64,000 nt of DNA from Symsagittifera roscoffensis (taxonomy: Eukaryota; Xenacoelomorpha; Acoela; Convolutidae), in assembly GCF_963678635.1 (NCBI RefSeq), contig NC_087070.1, positions 23,115,419 to 23,179,418 on the forward strand. The letters run 5' to 3'. Under the pieces are notes generated by a model that had not been told where the DNA came from, made no database searches, and saw only the letters and a list, made by a program, of their open reading frames with translations. Of this stretch, positions 45,576 through 57,201 are shown in pieces. Positions within the stretch are counted from its first letter, which is position 1. Each line of letters begins with the position of its first letter. Made by a program: the position numbers and the translations under genes.

Positions 45576-47590
45576 ATTCGAGCCGTTTTTTTAGTTGCAA
45601 TCATGTAGTCTGGGGATCCGAGACCCAGCTATGTGGTTGTCTTCGAATTTGAACCGAAGCTGAATAAAAGTCGTTTGATTGATGGCCTGAAAATATTAAC
45701 TTTTTACTTAGCCCTAAACAGACCAGAAAATCAGCTGGCTAGGTCGAGACGGTGAAAAACGAGTAGAATTTAGGTAGCTGACGCCGGCCAGTCGTCTATA
45801 GATACTTTTACTACGCTCCGTCACTGTGTAGTGTGTGGGAGAATGTTATATAGACGTTTTTATGGCGCTCCTGATTGGGCCTGTCAAAGGCATAAGACCA
45901 TCATGATCAGCAAACGTTTCAGCTATGAACCCTCCGCTTCGGGCGTCTGCCCAAGTTAGAGGCCTTAGTGACCTTTGTTGTACTAGGGGGAAGAAACCGA
46001 CCCTCCGCCCAGTGCTTTTTAGCTTTTTAACTTAGTTAAGACCAAAAATTCCGGGGGCCTGAGGTTTAGGTGGGAAGTCTAGAGCCCACTTATCCCAAGT
46101 TCCCGGGACCAAAAACAATCAAAGACAAAGCGTAAAACCAAACAAAAATGGTGTATAACCAAGAAAAAGCCAAAAACAAATCTATTTGAAAACAAAAAAG
46201 TACAAAATACAGTAAAAATTTCAAAAAAGACCAAAAACAATAAAAATTATAAAGTGACAGTTTATATGTTATTTCCGGACGAGATGCGATCTGACCTTCC
46301 TATTTGTTGTTGTTTCAGATTGATTTAAATCATTTCTGATAGAAAGATTGAGTGTTTTGGTGGCGGGTTAGGTAACCTCCATTCAGTGTTATTTGGGTAA
46401 TTAAGCACGTTAACGGTGATTTTGCCGGTGACCGGAGGGTAGAATGGCAAGCTGACCGACGTGTTCCAGACTCAACAGGTGCATCAAGGACAACATCCAC
46501 AACGACTGTTGGGTATCGTTGACACAATTTTAGTATCGTTTGGGTACTATTTCATTAAAACTTAACTGGTGGGAGGCACAATTGGAGCGTCCGATTGCAC
46601 CCTCCATCGATTGCGAATTTCCGAGTTAAGGGTCTTAATTCGGGTATTTTGGTGCAAAGTAGCGTATAGTAACATTGATTAACGACTACTAATAGATTAT
46701 TCTCCTTACTATATTCCTTAGTATAGACTCAAGAAACATCCCAATTTTGTCGAAAATTACTGGTTTTCGACCAAACTGTCAAACCCAAAACATTCAGGTA
46801 TCCGAGCTTTTCCGAACAGCAAAAAGCTTCTGTACAGTGAACTACTACGTAGTTCAATCCCCCTAGCTAAAGAAACCGCGCGGAAAAAAAACGTAATAGA
46901 AGTTGGCGGTAAATGTTTTTTTTTGTGTTAGGAGCGTGCTAGCATAAAGTGCTCGGTTGTTAGAACAATTTTTGAGTAACCCTTCAAAAAGCTTCGTGAA
47001 TAGAATTAAAAACTTAGAGATAGGAAAAGGAAGGAATCGGAGGGTCCAAATTTGATAGTTTTTGGCAAAATTTTTATTTCCAAACCATTTTTGATCCGGT
47101 TTTCTGCATGATTCCAGTGCTGTACAGGACTACTACGCACCTTTCATTTATTTTTAGGCACTTTCACTAAGAATTGCGGAAAAAGTCTTTCAGAACCTGT
47201 ATAGGTGGTGAATAAAGGCCAATTTGACGAACGCGTTTTTGGCAATTTCTCGAAGACTAGCCAACCGATCTGAATAGTTTAAGTACCATAAGTCGGGGTT
47301 CTTGGGTCGATAACTTTAGAGAAAAAAAGTTTTCAGAATTTGTTGGTTCGTAGGATCAAATTTTTCGGGAACCCTCCGAGCGGCAGAAAATTTTATAAGA
47401 TCACCTTTTTATCCTATTGGGAAGGTTGACCGAGTCAGCCAACCTAGTTTTAAGTCAGTTAGAGTGCATTTTGAGCCTTTATAGCGGTAAAATCATCCGT
47501 TTTCTTGACTTTTGGGGAACCCTCCGAAGCAACCCTCCGGAGTCGGCTAAGTCCCTTAGCAACCCTCCTTAATAGAAATTTTCCTCGCAG
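45576..47590. repeat. Third, partial unit: retroelement 5' end continuing into the full element
   Basis: Matches the retroelement part of the tandem units until about 47,588. It then continues as retroelement leader where the other two copies switch to XBP1. A deletion of about 100 bp relative to the others lies near 46,908. This is the copy from which the other fragments' identity can be read. Confidence 0.88.
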
Positions 47591-48719
47591 CCCTCCTAAG
47601 AAATTAAAATAACCCCCCGGAGTCAATTTAGCTTGTTTTGACACTTTCTGAGACTAGTTGGATACCCCTCTAAGTGAGACTTGAAAAATTTAGAAATTTG
47701 AAGGAAACCCCCGAAGCAACCTTCCGGAGTGTATTAAGCCTCTTTTTGACCCTGCTTATTGAACTTAAGGGGACCCTCCGAAACTATTTAGGTGACTAAG
47801 GTACCCTCCGAAGTAACCATCCCGAGTCAGCTTATTGTCTTTACAACCCTCCGAACTAACCCTCCGGAGTAACTTGAGCCCCTCAACAACTCTCCTTAGT
47901 GAAGAATTAGAGGCACGCTCCGGGGCAGTTCGAACATCTGAAATATCCTTTTAAGGTCGGAATAGAAGTTCAATTACTAACGGGGTGTAAACCTTGGGAA
48001 CTTAGGAGTCCAGTTGACCTGGAAATTTGTGATCAATTTTAGATTCTAGATCGGGTTCATCAGAAGTACCCGAACCAAAGTTTTTTTCGATCGTTATTTT
48101 GGTTGTGTGGTTGCCTTGAGCTACCTAATAGTAAAGCTCGGGCAATCCGGGAGCATATAAAAGAAGACCTCGGTGAGTGTATTAGGCAGTAAACGCTCAC
48201 CTGAGAAGAAAAGTTGATCCCTGCTCTAGTGCATTTGGAGCGGTCCAGGTGTGGGATATCTTTTTCATAGACTTTTGAACTTTTCGATCAGAGGTTGCCT
48301 TGAGCTACTTATTAGGACAGCTCGGAAAATTGCAGGACACCTAAAAGAAGACCTCGGTGAGTGTTTTAAACAAGACACACTCACTTGAGAAGACAGTGTC
48401 CTGGGCGTCGTTCTTTTGGAGCGTTCCAATCGAGGGAAGTCTTTTTCATTAAGACTAAAAGTTTTAATTATCTGTTACTGAAACCATCACTGCTCTTTTA
48501 TAAAATATTGTCTGATCTTAAAGGAAGCAGTGATTTGATACGTCTTGAGCGCTAGAGTGATACTGAACAAAAAAATTGCTGTCACCTAAAGGGTTTTCTT
48601 ATTTAGTTATCAATTGTGTTACTAAGTAACTTCGAAGGGCCCCCTTAAGCTCACTAAGGAGGGTCAAAAAGAGGCTTAATACACTCCGGAGGGTTGCTTC
48701 AGAGGGTTCCCTCAAACCA
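47591..48719 (+). other. Structured untranslated leader of the retroelement
   Basis: No protein-coding frame is visible. Three features stand out: repeated 'aaccctccg' words, often with the palindrome CTCCGGAG (about 47,370-47,930); a long inverted repeat (47,700-47,795 with 48,616-48,713); and two direct repeats with conserved hairpins (48,109-48,275 and 48,291-48,455). I infer an RNA-level role such as packaging, dimerisation or translation control. Confidence 0.6.
48109..48455 (+). repeat. Twin ~165-bp direct repeats with conserved hairpins
   Basis: Copies at 48,109-48,275 and 48,291-48,455 share 'ggttgccttgagctac', 'aagaagacctcggtgagtg' and 'gtctttttcat'-like words. Three stems are kept in both: GAGCT/AGCTC; GTGAGTGT/ACGCTCAC in copy 1 against GTGAGTGT/ACACTCAC in copy 2; and TTGGA-GCGN-TCCAN. 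The loops differ in sequence while the stems remain paired, which argues for RNA structure. Confidence 0.65.
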
Positions 48720-50432
48720 CAATTAGCAGCATTTCCGACGTCTTTGCTGACGAAGCAACGACTAGAGATCAAGCTGGTCTTTCAATGAGCGGAATGAAAC
48801 TGAGAAGCGAGAAGAACCTCAATTGACGACATCATTTGTTGGTTTTACCCCAATGCTGGGAACGGCTAGCGACATGAGTGACATGTTTGCCGGTGTAATG
48901 ACAGGCCTCAAAAAGCAGCGACGGGACATGATAAGAAAATAGACCGAGTCGAAGAGAGGGCCCAGCAAGGTCAAGAGAAGTTGCGAAATGAGCTTACGGA
49001 TAGAAAGTCAGAGGCAAGAACCGATCAGGCCCAATTGATTCGGAACACCGATCAATGCTTAGCATAGAGCTTGGCTCTAGCAGCCAAGGAGTCGGAAGAA
49101 AGAGACATTAGGATGGCGAGAGAGATCGAGCGATTGTTGAACGATCATGACGATACCTGTGCTCATACAATGACCAGCCTGATCATACAATGACCAGGCT
49201 GGTCATACAATGACCGAAGGAAAAAAAATTAGATGCCAAATCGGACCTGATGATGCGAAAACTAGACGAGATATTAAACGGTAGCAATCGGGAGGAGTGT
49301 CCTTCCCCGAGAGAGGAATCACACCAGGCGACTGATGGAGACGGAGCTCACAGCTATGCCTGGGCCCAGCCGGGTTTAAGAACAAAGTTTGAGTCCAATC
49401 GCGGTGAGAGACCCAGGGCAGCCCCGTCAAGGCCGGGTTGGACGAACCCATCCCCACCGTAGGCGGATGCCACTTTGGGGACACGATTGCCTACTGTACC
49501 ACAAGCCAGATCAGTGCCAGATCTGACTACCGTCTCGCAAGACACAACGATGTACGCCTCAATGTTTGAGCCCTCGAATAGATCTCTTGAAACATTTATC
49601 ACCAAACTCTCGAAGTCAACCGAGAGAGGAGTGAAGTCAAGAAGGACACTCAAAAAGTCGAAGTCATACAAGGACGAATCAGATGGCTGCATCGACACCT
49701 GGATAGAGGTGATGAAATTACATTTTGAGGAAGAGAATCTCTCAAAGAAACAGAAATGCAGCGCATTGACAAGCAACCTAGAGGGTACCGCTCTAAGTTT
49801 TGTAATGGCGAAAAAGACTAATGAATGAGACAGCGCTCGCAAGATATTCGACATCTTGCTGAATCGTTTGGGCTCTGGTGTACAAGAGCATCAAGCTATG
49901 GTGAAGCTCGAAACTCACGGATGGAGTAAAAAGTGATGAGCTGAAAACCATATTGGCCACACACTTCACCCTGTCGCTTGAGCAGGTACCCACGCCCGAT
50001 TATTTGCGTATGAAGTCGCGTGAGTACTTGCTCATAAGACCAAGGGCGCAAAATCGTTACAGCAATTATGGCAACTACAGCGGAACAAACACTGGCGCGA
50101 ACTCAAGTTGGTATAGAACTCGTGACGACATGGATAATAGGAGGTCATGTGCGAATTGTGGTTCAATGGACCACCATGGTTCCGCCTGTTCTGCTTACAA
50201 ACAAAACATGAAAGCAATGGGCTATTTTCGTGACGACCTTGATGCGACTGATGAAGACCAGGAGAAATATGTGAGAGGACTCATAATGAGATATGGACCA
50301 AAATGCTTCTTCTGCAATTTGGAGGGACATTTCAAGTCGGATTGCACTCAGTTCTGGGATGCAGTAGCAGACGTGAAGCATTCCCGCCATGGGGAGGCAC
50401 TTTCGGGGGTCAAGGCAAGTCAAGCCGCCTGA
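48720..50432 (+). pseudogene. Retroelement gag, broken by stops and frame shifts
   Basis: Coding similarity appears in pieces: a coiled-coil-like charged region (about 48,950-49,280), a capsid-like piece in the frame of 49,475-49,828 (LTSNLEGTALSFVMAKKTNE followed by a stop), then 49,953-50,432. The last piece carries two perfect zinc knuckles of the form CX2CX4HX4C: CANCGSMDHHGSAC and CFFCNLEGHFKSDC. Gag forms the particle and its knuckles bind element RNA. At least one stop and several frame changes make this copy non-functional. Confidence 0.85.
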
Positions 50433-50461
50433 TGAATGAAGCCGAGTCACGATAGAAAGAG

Positions 50462-50965
50462 GTGAAAACAGACACCTTCACAACCAAAAATGTAAAAACC
50501 TTACCTGATGAGGCAACTGCCTCGAGCCTGGAGGCGGAGTCAACCGGCACGCTCAAGGTTGATTATGGCCTAGTGGCACGGACCGCATTACAAAATGTCC
50601 AGCAAGAATTGGCCACCAAAGAGGTTGAGCAATGGGTCAGGTCAGAATTAGAGAACACAGAGCGACGTGAGAAACTTGACATTCTGGGAAGATCGACGAA
50701 GGAAGAGGATAACCAGGAACCCAGGAAGCAGGGTCTAAAGCTGAATGTCATCTCGGGGAAAACCTTCGGCATGACAAGAGAATGGACGAAGATATTGTCG
50801 ATCATATTGGTCGCGGGCCATCAAGTGGTGAAGAACTTGAGTGAGACGTCGGAGGTCACGCTAGTACACCTGGACATCAACGCGGACTACTTGAGAGAGA
50901 GAAGGATACCAACATGGACTCAAAAGCAGTGCGAGCATTGCTCACGACAGGAGATTCAAGAATAA
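50462..50965 (+). pseudogene. Gag-protease linker ORF
   Basis: A 167-codon open frame between the zinc knuckles and the protease. It is rich in Glu, Lys and Arg and shows no recognisable domain. By position it is the gag/pol linker of the element. Confidence 0.5.
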
Positions 50966-51015
50966 TGAAAGTAGATTGACATCTTATAGAAGTCCATGGC
51001 CCATATCCGATCTTA

Positions 51016-51565
51016 ATGAACGTGGATGGAATAAAAATTTACACCAAAGCTCACGTGACTGTTGCAGCTGACCAGGTAGGTCGGATCTACATTGGTCAAG
51101 AAGAGCTAAAGTTTCGAAGAATCAAACACAATGCCATGCTCGAACAGGCCGCCATCCACATAGGCTGTGAAGCCAATCTGGCCGCGCATGTACTGGACGT
51201 GCAGTGTAGACAACTCTCCGTGAAGGGACTTTTAAACACCGGAGCAGGGGTCAGTGTCATGCCTGTTAGCACCTCGACCGACATGCGTTTTGCTAAGGTT
51301 GGATATGATTCCGACTAGCATCAGACTGGCAGCGGCTAACCAGGGTGCAATATACGTGAGCGGAAGGATCCCTATCATCTCGTTGCAGCTAGGAGGGAGA
51401 CATCTATGGATGAGTTTCCTGGTCGTCGAGAATCTTGACAAGTCCGAACAGTTAATCCTAGGACGGGATTTTGTGCGCAACGTCGACGTCACGATTGACC
51501 TCAACGACGGGTTGATAAGAAACAAGGACCCTGAGAGGAAGTATGAAAAGAAACCAATTAATTAA
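51016..51565 (+). pseudogene. Retropepsin-like protease, catalytic Asp replaced, frameshifted
   Basis: The frame at 51,016-51,318 contains GLLNTGAGVSVMPVS, which aligns with the (L)DTGA active site of retroviral-type aspartic proteases but has Asn in place of the catalytic Asp. The next piece (51,254-51,565, shifted frame) contains LILGRDFVRNVDVTIDL, matching the second conserved block (ILGxDFL). Asn at this position would be inactive in known retropepsins. A single G-to-A change explains it. Confidence 0.75.
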
Positions 51566-51586
51566 ATCCTGTTTAACCAAGTAAAG

Positions 51587-52149
51587 GTGCCAATTTTCCT
51601 AGACAGGAAGGTTGGGATAAAATCACTTCAGGCTGTAATAGCGACATTCAGGATGAGGAACCAAAATGAGCTTAGCAACAACAGACAGGTGTGTCTGGTT
51701 CCAAATCCCAACAGTAAAAGCTCAGCTATTTTAGGAAGAAGCTTCTCACTCACTCACGGACTGTGTGTGAGTGTGTTGTTGAACACAGAGGCAACCACGG
51801 TGACGATACAACGAGAAAAGAAGCTTGGCTACGCATTGCCTCTGAACACAGACTATCAGAGTGTGGAGAACTTCAAAAGATTCGACGTCGCTAAGTGTCC
51901 CTTGCATGCCAACCAAGAAGCATACTAAAGAGGATAAGTGAATTGAAATCTTCTAAACAATTGTTTTCAATGAAGTCAGAGACAGACGATGGGCTGTCTA
52001 GTTGTTCAAATTTTCCTGAGACACCGACAGAGAGAGAATAAGCAGCGGACAAGCCAGTCCTACCTGAGATAGAGCATTTAAGATGCAAGATATCGAAAAA
52101 GGAACTGGACTCGCTCAGAGTGGTGTTAAATTGAAACGCAGACGTTTTT
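51587..52149 (+). pseudogene. Protease-RT connecting region of pol
   Basis: The open piece 51,587-51,928 and the following broken sequence bridge protease and RT. Conserved-looking segments (LLNTEATTVTIQR, KLGYALPLN) fit the region after retropepsin in Ty3-like pol polyproteins. I see no separate enzymatic domain. Confidence 0.5.
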
Positions 52150-53530
52150 TTGAGGCATAAGGCCGATATAGGTTGCTGCATTTTTGTAGAACATGATATC
52201 GAAATAGAAGAGGGCTCCATACCTCACAGAGAAGGGGCAAGGAGAATGACCCCACACAAAGCAGAAGCATGCAGAAAAGAATTTGAAATGCTAATGGAGT
52301 GTGACATGATCGAACCGTCGAAGTCCCGTGGGCTTGCGGCGTGGTCATGGCAAAAAAGAGAGGGGCAACTTAGGTTTTGTTGTGACTTCCGCTACCTGAA
52401 TGCGGTAACGATAAAGGACGCATGCCCGATTCCCCACATCGACGAGAGCCTCTCCAAGTTAGGAGATGCAAAATTCTTCACGACGTTGGATTTGGGCTCG
52501 GCGTTCTGGCAGGTCCCCCACAGAAAACAGGATCGAGAGAAGACAGGCTTTGCGTGAGAATTGGGGCTGTACCAGTGGAAAAGAATGCCGTTTGGATTAT
52601 GCAAAGCGACGGCTACGTTCCAACGATTAATGGCTCAGGCACTCACGAATGTAACTAAGGTGTATAGTAACCTCATAATGTGTTACGTTGATGACGTGGT
52701 CATCGCGACACCAACGCTAGAGGACCGTATAAAGAGACTAGACGAGGTCTTTGGTTGCATGAATCAAGCGGGTTTGATGTGCAAACCTTCAAAGCGCGAA
52801 ATCTTGAGAGACTGAATCAAGTATCTGGGCCTACAAACACGGGATCAGGCCAGATCCCGAAGCCGTTGAAGCGGTGTTGACATGGAAAGCTTCGAAGACC
52901 GACACGCAATTGATGAGTTTCCTCGGATTCGCTAATTACTATAGAGATTTCATCAAGGGACATGCAGACAAAATATACCCCATGCAGAAACTGACACGAA
53001 ACAAAATCAAGAAATTCTGCTGGACTGACGAGGCTCAGGTCTCCTTTGAGAAGATCAAGCGCAAATTCTGCGGGGCTCCAGTACTCGGCATGCCGAAAGA
53101 AAAGGGGATATTCGTGTTAGACACGGACGCATCAGTGGCTGCGATATCGGGCATACTTCACCAAGAAAAAGAGCGGAACGAGAGAACCGTTTTCCGACCA
53201 ATAGCCTACGGATGTAAGGTCCTGAGCGACACTGAAATGAAATATTGTGCACCAAAAGAGGAGATGTTCGCGGTGATCACTTTCGTGGAAAAATACAGAG
53301 CCTACTTAGGGATTGCTCCCTTCAATTTGCCTGTGGACAATCGTGTGCTCTTGCCTGGCTGATAACCTATTCAATGGACCAAAGCTATATTGAAGTTGGA
53401 TCGTGCGCCTTGACGAATACCACATGATCATAGGGCATCGAACCCATGATAAGCACCAGAATGCCGATAGCCTCAGCAAAAAGACGGAATTTTTTGAGCG
53501 ACTAGAAGAGAGGCAGGCCAGCCTTACGGA
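52150..53530 (+). pseudogene. Retroelement reverse transcriptase and RNase H
   Basis: The RT pieces 52,150-52,557 and 52,561-52,815 are separated by a stop plus frame change. They carry LRFCCDFRYLNAVT, FFTTLDLGSAFWQV, KRMPFGLCKATATFQ and YVDDVVIAT with both catalytic aspartates. RNase H is in 52,874-53,362 (VLDTDASVAAISGIL, then CAPKEEMFAVITFVEKYR, then VDNR). The frame is lost again near 53,350, where similarity continues as DQSYIE and then a ...HQNADSLSKKT-like ending near 53,490. The motif order is that of Ty3/gypsy. Frame breaks mean no single enzyme can be made. Confidence 0.93.
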
Positions 53531-54203
53531 TTGATTTTCATTCCTGGACAAAGAAACCTACGACGAACTGCCACTCACTAGATGGCTCGACAAATCAGGG
53601 CATCCCATACCAGGACATCCTTGGAAGTTGCTGCGGAGATAAAAATATTGTCGCAAGGTGATCCGGTCCCGTTGGAATTGCTGGTTCGATCAAACTTGTT
53701 TTAACAGGAACTGACCAGGCATCAACAGCATAGCCCTACTGAACAAGACGGTGAACGTGGCCCCGGATGTCATGTTGAAACTCCGTGACCTGCTAGACAG
53801 AGAGGTTGAACGGCATGATCATGAGTGGATGGAGACCACACAGCGGTTTACCATCACTGAAAGAGCGGAGAAAAGGCCGGTAATCATCCGGAGTCGGATG
53901 TTGAACAAGACTACCGGTCGATAGTGAATCAGCTAGCGAACTCAATGCCCAAGGATGTCTTGTTGACGAAATCAGGGTCAAGTCAAAATCCAGCGTGACG
54001 AGAAAACTCAATTCACCGAGGCAAAACAAGAGTACGAGCCGTGCTAGGACAGCTCATCTGGAGACGAGACATTGTCAGACTCGAGCAGGACGACTTGTCC
54101 GGGGAGTCGAATTCAACGCGAACAAGAGACAGAATTTTGTCCGGGGTGTCAGGAAACATCACAGACAAGTTGGAGTGTAATGATGTAGAATCCGCCGGCT
54201 CGA
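53531..54203 (+). other. Pol spacer between RNase H and integrase
   Basis: No long frame and no domain recognised. Short open pieces in all frames are rich in charged residues and look like a decayed linker of the polyprotein. Confidence 0.4.
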
Positions 54204-55735
54204 GTGATGACTCAAGGACTCAGTCCTGGGAGAATACATCGGAAACTTCTTCCAATTCTGATGTCTCAGAGATTGCGATTCAGTTTTTGTTGGTGGAATG
54301 GAAACAACGCAGGTTGGACCGGGAAATTCATCAGGACCCGGACAGAGACAGGCCAACCTGGAACCATCTCTGCAGGAGAGACCAACCTGGAACCATCCCT
54401 GCAGGAAGCAACACCTTTGAAGAAGATATGGTGTGTCAAGTTGATGGATGATGCCCATGCCCCGGAGATAATAAGCGGACAATTAAACGGGGTAAAGACG
54501 TATCTGAAAGCCAGATACCGGCTGTCGGATCTCTTAAGGGCTCAACGAAATGATAGAATGACGAGCAATCTGAAGAGATGGATGGAGAACGGAGCAACTG
54601 ACAAAAGAGATCTAGAGGAAGACAGCTATAAGATCTTGAAGCCATTTTATCTGAAGAGAAAAGATTTGTCGTACTTCAACAAAGACGGAATCGTAGCCTG
54701 TAAACGCAAGGAAGAGGACAAAGTCCTTTATAAATATAATTCAATAATGTTACCACAATTGTACCAGACCGAATTGCTTTTTCGTTCACATGATCAGATG
54801 GGCCATCAAGGCGTGGACAAAGTGTACAACAGGATACAGAAACGATTTGAATGGCCTGGTTTCAAGAAGGCGTGTGAAAAATGGATCTCTGCATGCTTGT
54901 CGTGTCAACAGGCGAAGGACCCCAGGAACCTGAGGTTCCCCCTGCAGTCAATAGAGTCATCAGGGTTCAACGAATTGGTGCAAATTGATCATCAGAAGAT
55001 ATGCATGACAGCCATGGGCTACAATCAAGTTCTGGTAATGATTGATCATTTCAGGAAACATGCAGAGGCAGCACCCTGCATGACAGCATCAGCGGAAGAA
55101 ACGTGCGATCACTTGATAAATGTATGAATAGCGAGACACGGCTGCCCCATCACATTCCAATCAGACAATGGCAAAGCATTTGTGGGTGATCTCACGAAGG
55201 AGTTAATGAAGAGGTCGCAGGTGGCATAGGCCCACTCAACCACCTATCACCCACAAACGAACGGCCTAGTTGAAATGCAAAATCGCACGTTGGTATCCAT
55301 GTTGAGAGTTTATTGCTCACGCTACATGGATGACTGGAATAGACACTTGCCGCAAGTGATGGGCGCTTATAACAGCACAGATAATTCCATCAAGGGAATA
55401 AGTCCGCATATGATGCTAACTAGTCACGTTCTTCTACCCTGAGTACGAAGGGAAAAAACAGCACCGCAAACATACGTGCGTGATGTTATTAGAAGACAGC
55501 AGGACCTCAATGACTTATGCAGGATGAACACGCAACAGTTGCAAATCAGACAAAAAAGGAGATTTGATAAAAGAACTGCGGATCCAAAAGCCTACTCGGT
55601 CGGAGATTATGTCTGGGTGTTCCAGCAAGTAGTTCCATCAAAGGGAACCAAAGCATTACTGAAAAAATGGCGTGATCCATTCCAAATAACTGAAGTACAC
55701 CAAGGAGGTCGTTTTATCGATTGAGCAACCGACGA
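54204..55735 (+). pseudogene. Retroelement integrase, broken
   Basis: The frame 54,204-55,127 carries the HHCC zinc finger (HDQMGHQG, then CLSCQQAKD) and the first catalytic Asp in LVQIDHQKICM. After a stop (Trp codon to TGA near 55,127) the core continues with FQSDNGKAFVG (second Asp) and TNGLVEMQNRTLVSML (catalytic Glu), interrupted by a TAG near 55,230. The C-terminal piece 55,476-55,724 has the GPY/F-type motif as KKWRDPFQI. Integrase inserts element cDNA into the host genome. The Asp-Asp-Glu residues survive but the frame does not. Confidence 0.92.
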
Positions 55736-57116
55736 CAGCTCATTACAGCTCAAACATCAAACCGCACAGTGCCTCATCAGAGGACTTGTGTATCCCAGCT
55801 GAAATGCAAGGGGGAGACTATTTAATAGTAAATCCTGCCTGCGAGGTGAATGAAAGAGGCACGCGTGACAAAAACGACGGGAATGAGGTGGTAGATAATT
55901 GCGATCTACCACTGGACCTGGAATTGACCGAGCGAGTGGAGGTGGACAACGAAACTCTACCTTATGCCGAAGAGGACTGGGACTGCCCAGAACAAACTGA
56001 AGTTGACAAAGGAGTACAGCCTGACTTTCCCTTCACCAAGGAAACACGCCAGAGCGAAAGAGGGAAAGGCAAGAAGAATCACAATCCGTATGGCGATGAT
56101 TTTGTCATAGACAGAATAGTTTTGAGTGACATGATGGACTCGCTAGTGGGACTGGACGAAGTGCTGGTGTCACAAAAGATCGACCTAGTCAACGACACAG
56201 AACAGGATTAGATCGACGATTGCTCTGAACCGGAAGTGGAGTTCGTGCCGGACACTGAGCAGATGCACGACCAAGAATTGACAAATCTGCGAGGACTCGA
56301 ATGGCTACATGATCTGCCAGCAGACCCCAAGGAGACCATCTTGACGATTCAAGGGATCGACCAAAACAGCATCAAATATATCAGTCACGACAATACTGAA
56401 ACCAACTGGGTCGTTCCAGATAGTCCTTTACACGTTCCAGAATCCAATCTCGATCTGCTCAACTTTGGGCGATCGACGGGGACGTCGATGGATACTTTTA
56501 TCCGAGGAGTGGGGGTAGGACTCACCCACGCCAAAAATTTGACAATCAAAAAATTAAAATTGACGAGAGAAACCGGAGAGCTGGAAACGGAGGGCAAAAA
56601 TGCTAAAAAACCACCATTCGGACAAGTTTTTGAACCTTACTTTAATCTACCAAATCACTATTTAAGCAAAATCATCGTCACGAACAGCGATTTTATACTC
56701 ATGGAACGTACGTGCGCCATAGCAATAACTGCGGATGTAAGCTTTAAGACAACACTAGTGGCCGACTTTAAGAGAGAGTATAAGAATGTCGAGTTTTTGT
56801 GGAAGCAGAGGCCTGGTGTGGGAGGGATGATAGCGCTGCCCCCTGTCGCATCACAGATACCAGGGGAATTTTTGTGTTTTCTTGTAACTAAGGCCACTGA
56901 CAAGCAACATGTAAATCCCGAAAACTTGGTGCTGGCCTTAACTCGACTTAGGGATTTCCTGGTTGAGAGAGGAGTGACCTCTCTCTCTTTATCAGTTTAT
57001 GATCCCAATGGGGAAAACTGCATCCGAGAGAGCTGTATGCCCTCGTACATGTAATATTTTCGGAGACAGACATAGAAGTCTACTTACATAAAAAATATTG
57101 TCTGAGCATATGCTAG
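55736..57116 (+). pseudogene. Pol C-terminal extension with OARD1-like macro domain
   Basis: The acidic tail of pol (55,786-56,211, TRQSERGKGKK near its end) and the frame 56,236-57,054 are in the same reading frame, separated by one TAG. The last third resembles the OARD1/TARG1-type macro domain: VADFKREYKNVEFLWKQ, GVGGMIALPP, FLVTKATDKQHVNPENL and LRDFLVERGVTSLSL. The Lys of VTK aligns with catalytic Lys84 of human OARD1; the Asp125 position is not convincingly kept. A frame change near 57,030 precedes a matching C-terminal tail (FSETDIEVYLHKK) ending at 57,114-57,116. Such domains bind or remove ADP-ribose; the role in a retroelement is unknown. Confidence 0.8.
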
Positions 57117-57201
57117 AGCCACATGAGGTGTTAAGTAGTCTTTGTTAGGTATGCTTTTTAGGCACAAGGATTAGGTTTTAGGTTAACTAGTAGGGATTAG
57201 A

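Larger units (their letters stand above)
45576..57116 (+). mobile_element. Large Ty3/gypsy-like retroelement (leader, gag, pol, macro domain)
   Basis: A continuous plus-strand element holds gag with zinc knuckles, aspartic protease, RT, RNase H and integrase in the Ty3/gypsy order, then a C-terminal macro domain. Its base composition is clearly more GC-rich than the host sequence to the left. Stops and frame shifts occur in nearly every domain. No LTR pair can be defined, because the right end lies beyond or within the ORF block after 57,200. The sequence 'tggtgggaggcac' (39,468, repeated at 43,019 and 46,567) is a weak primer-binding-site candidate. Confidence 0.85.

Noticed and set aside
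47370-47930. Telomere-like array from the 'aaccctccg' words
   Set aside because: The words are irregularly spaced, include CTCCGGAG palindromes and do not form a head-to-tail telomeric repeat; they belong to the element leader.
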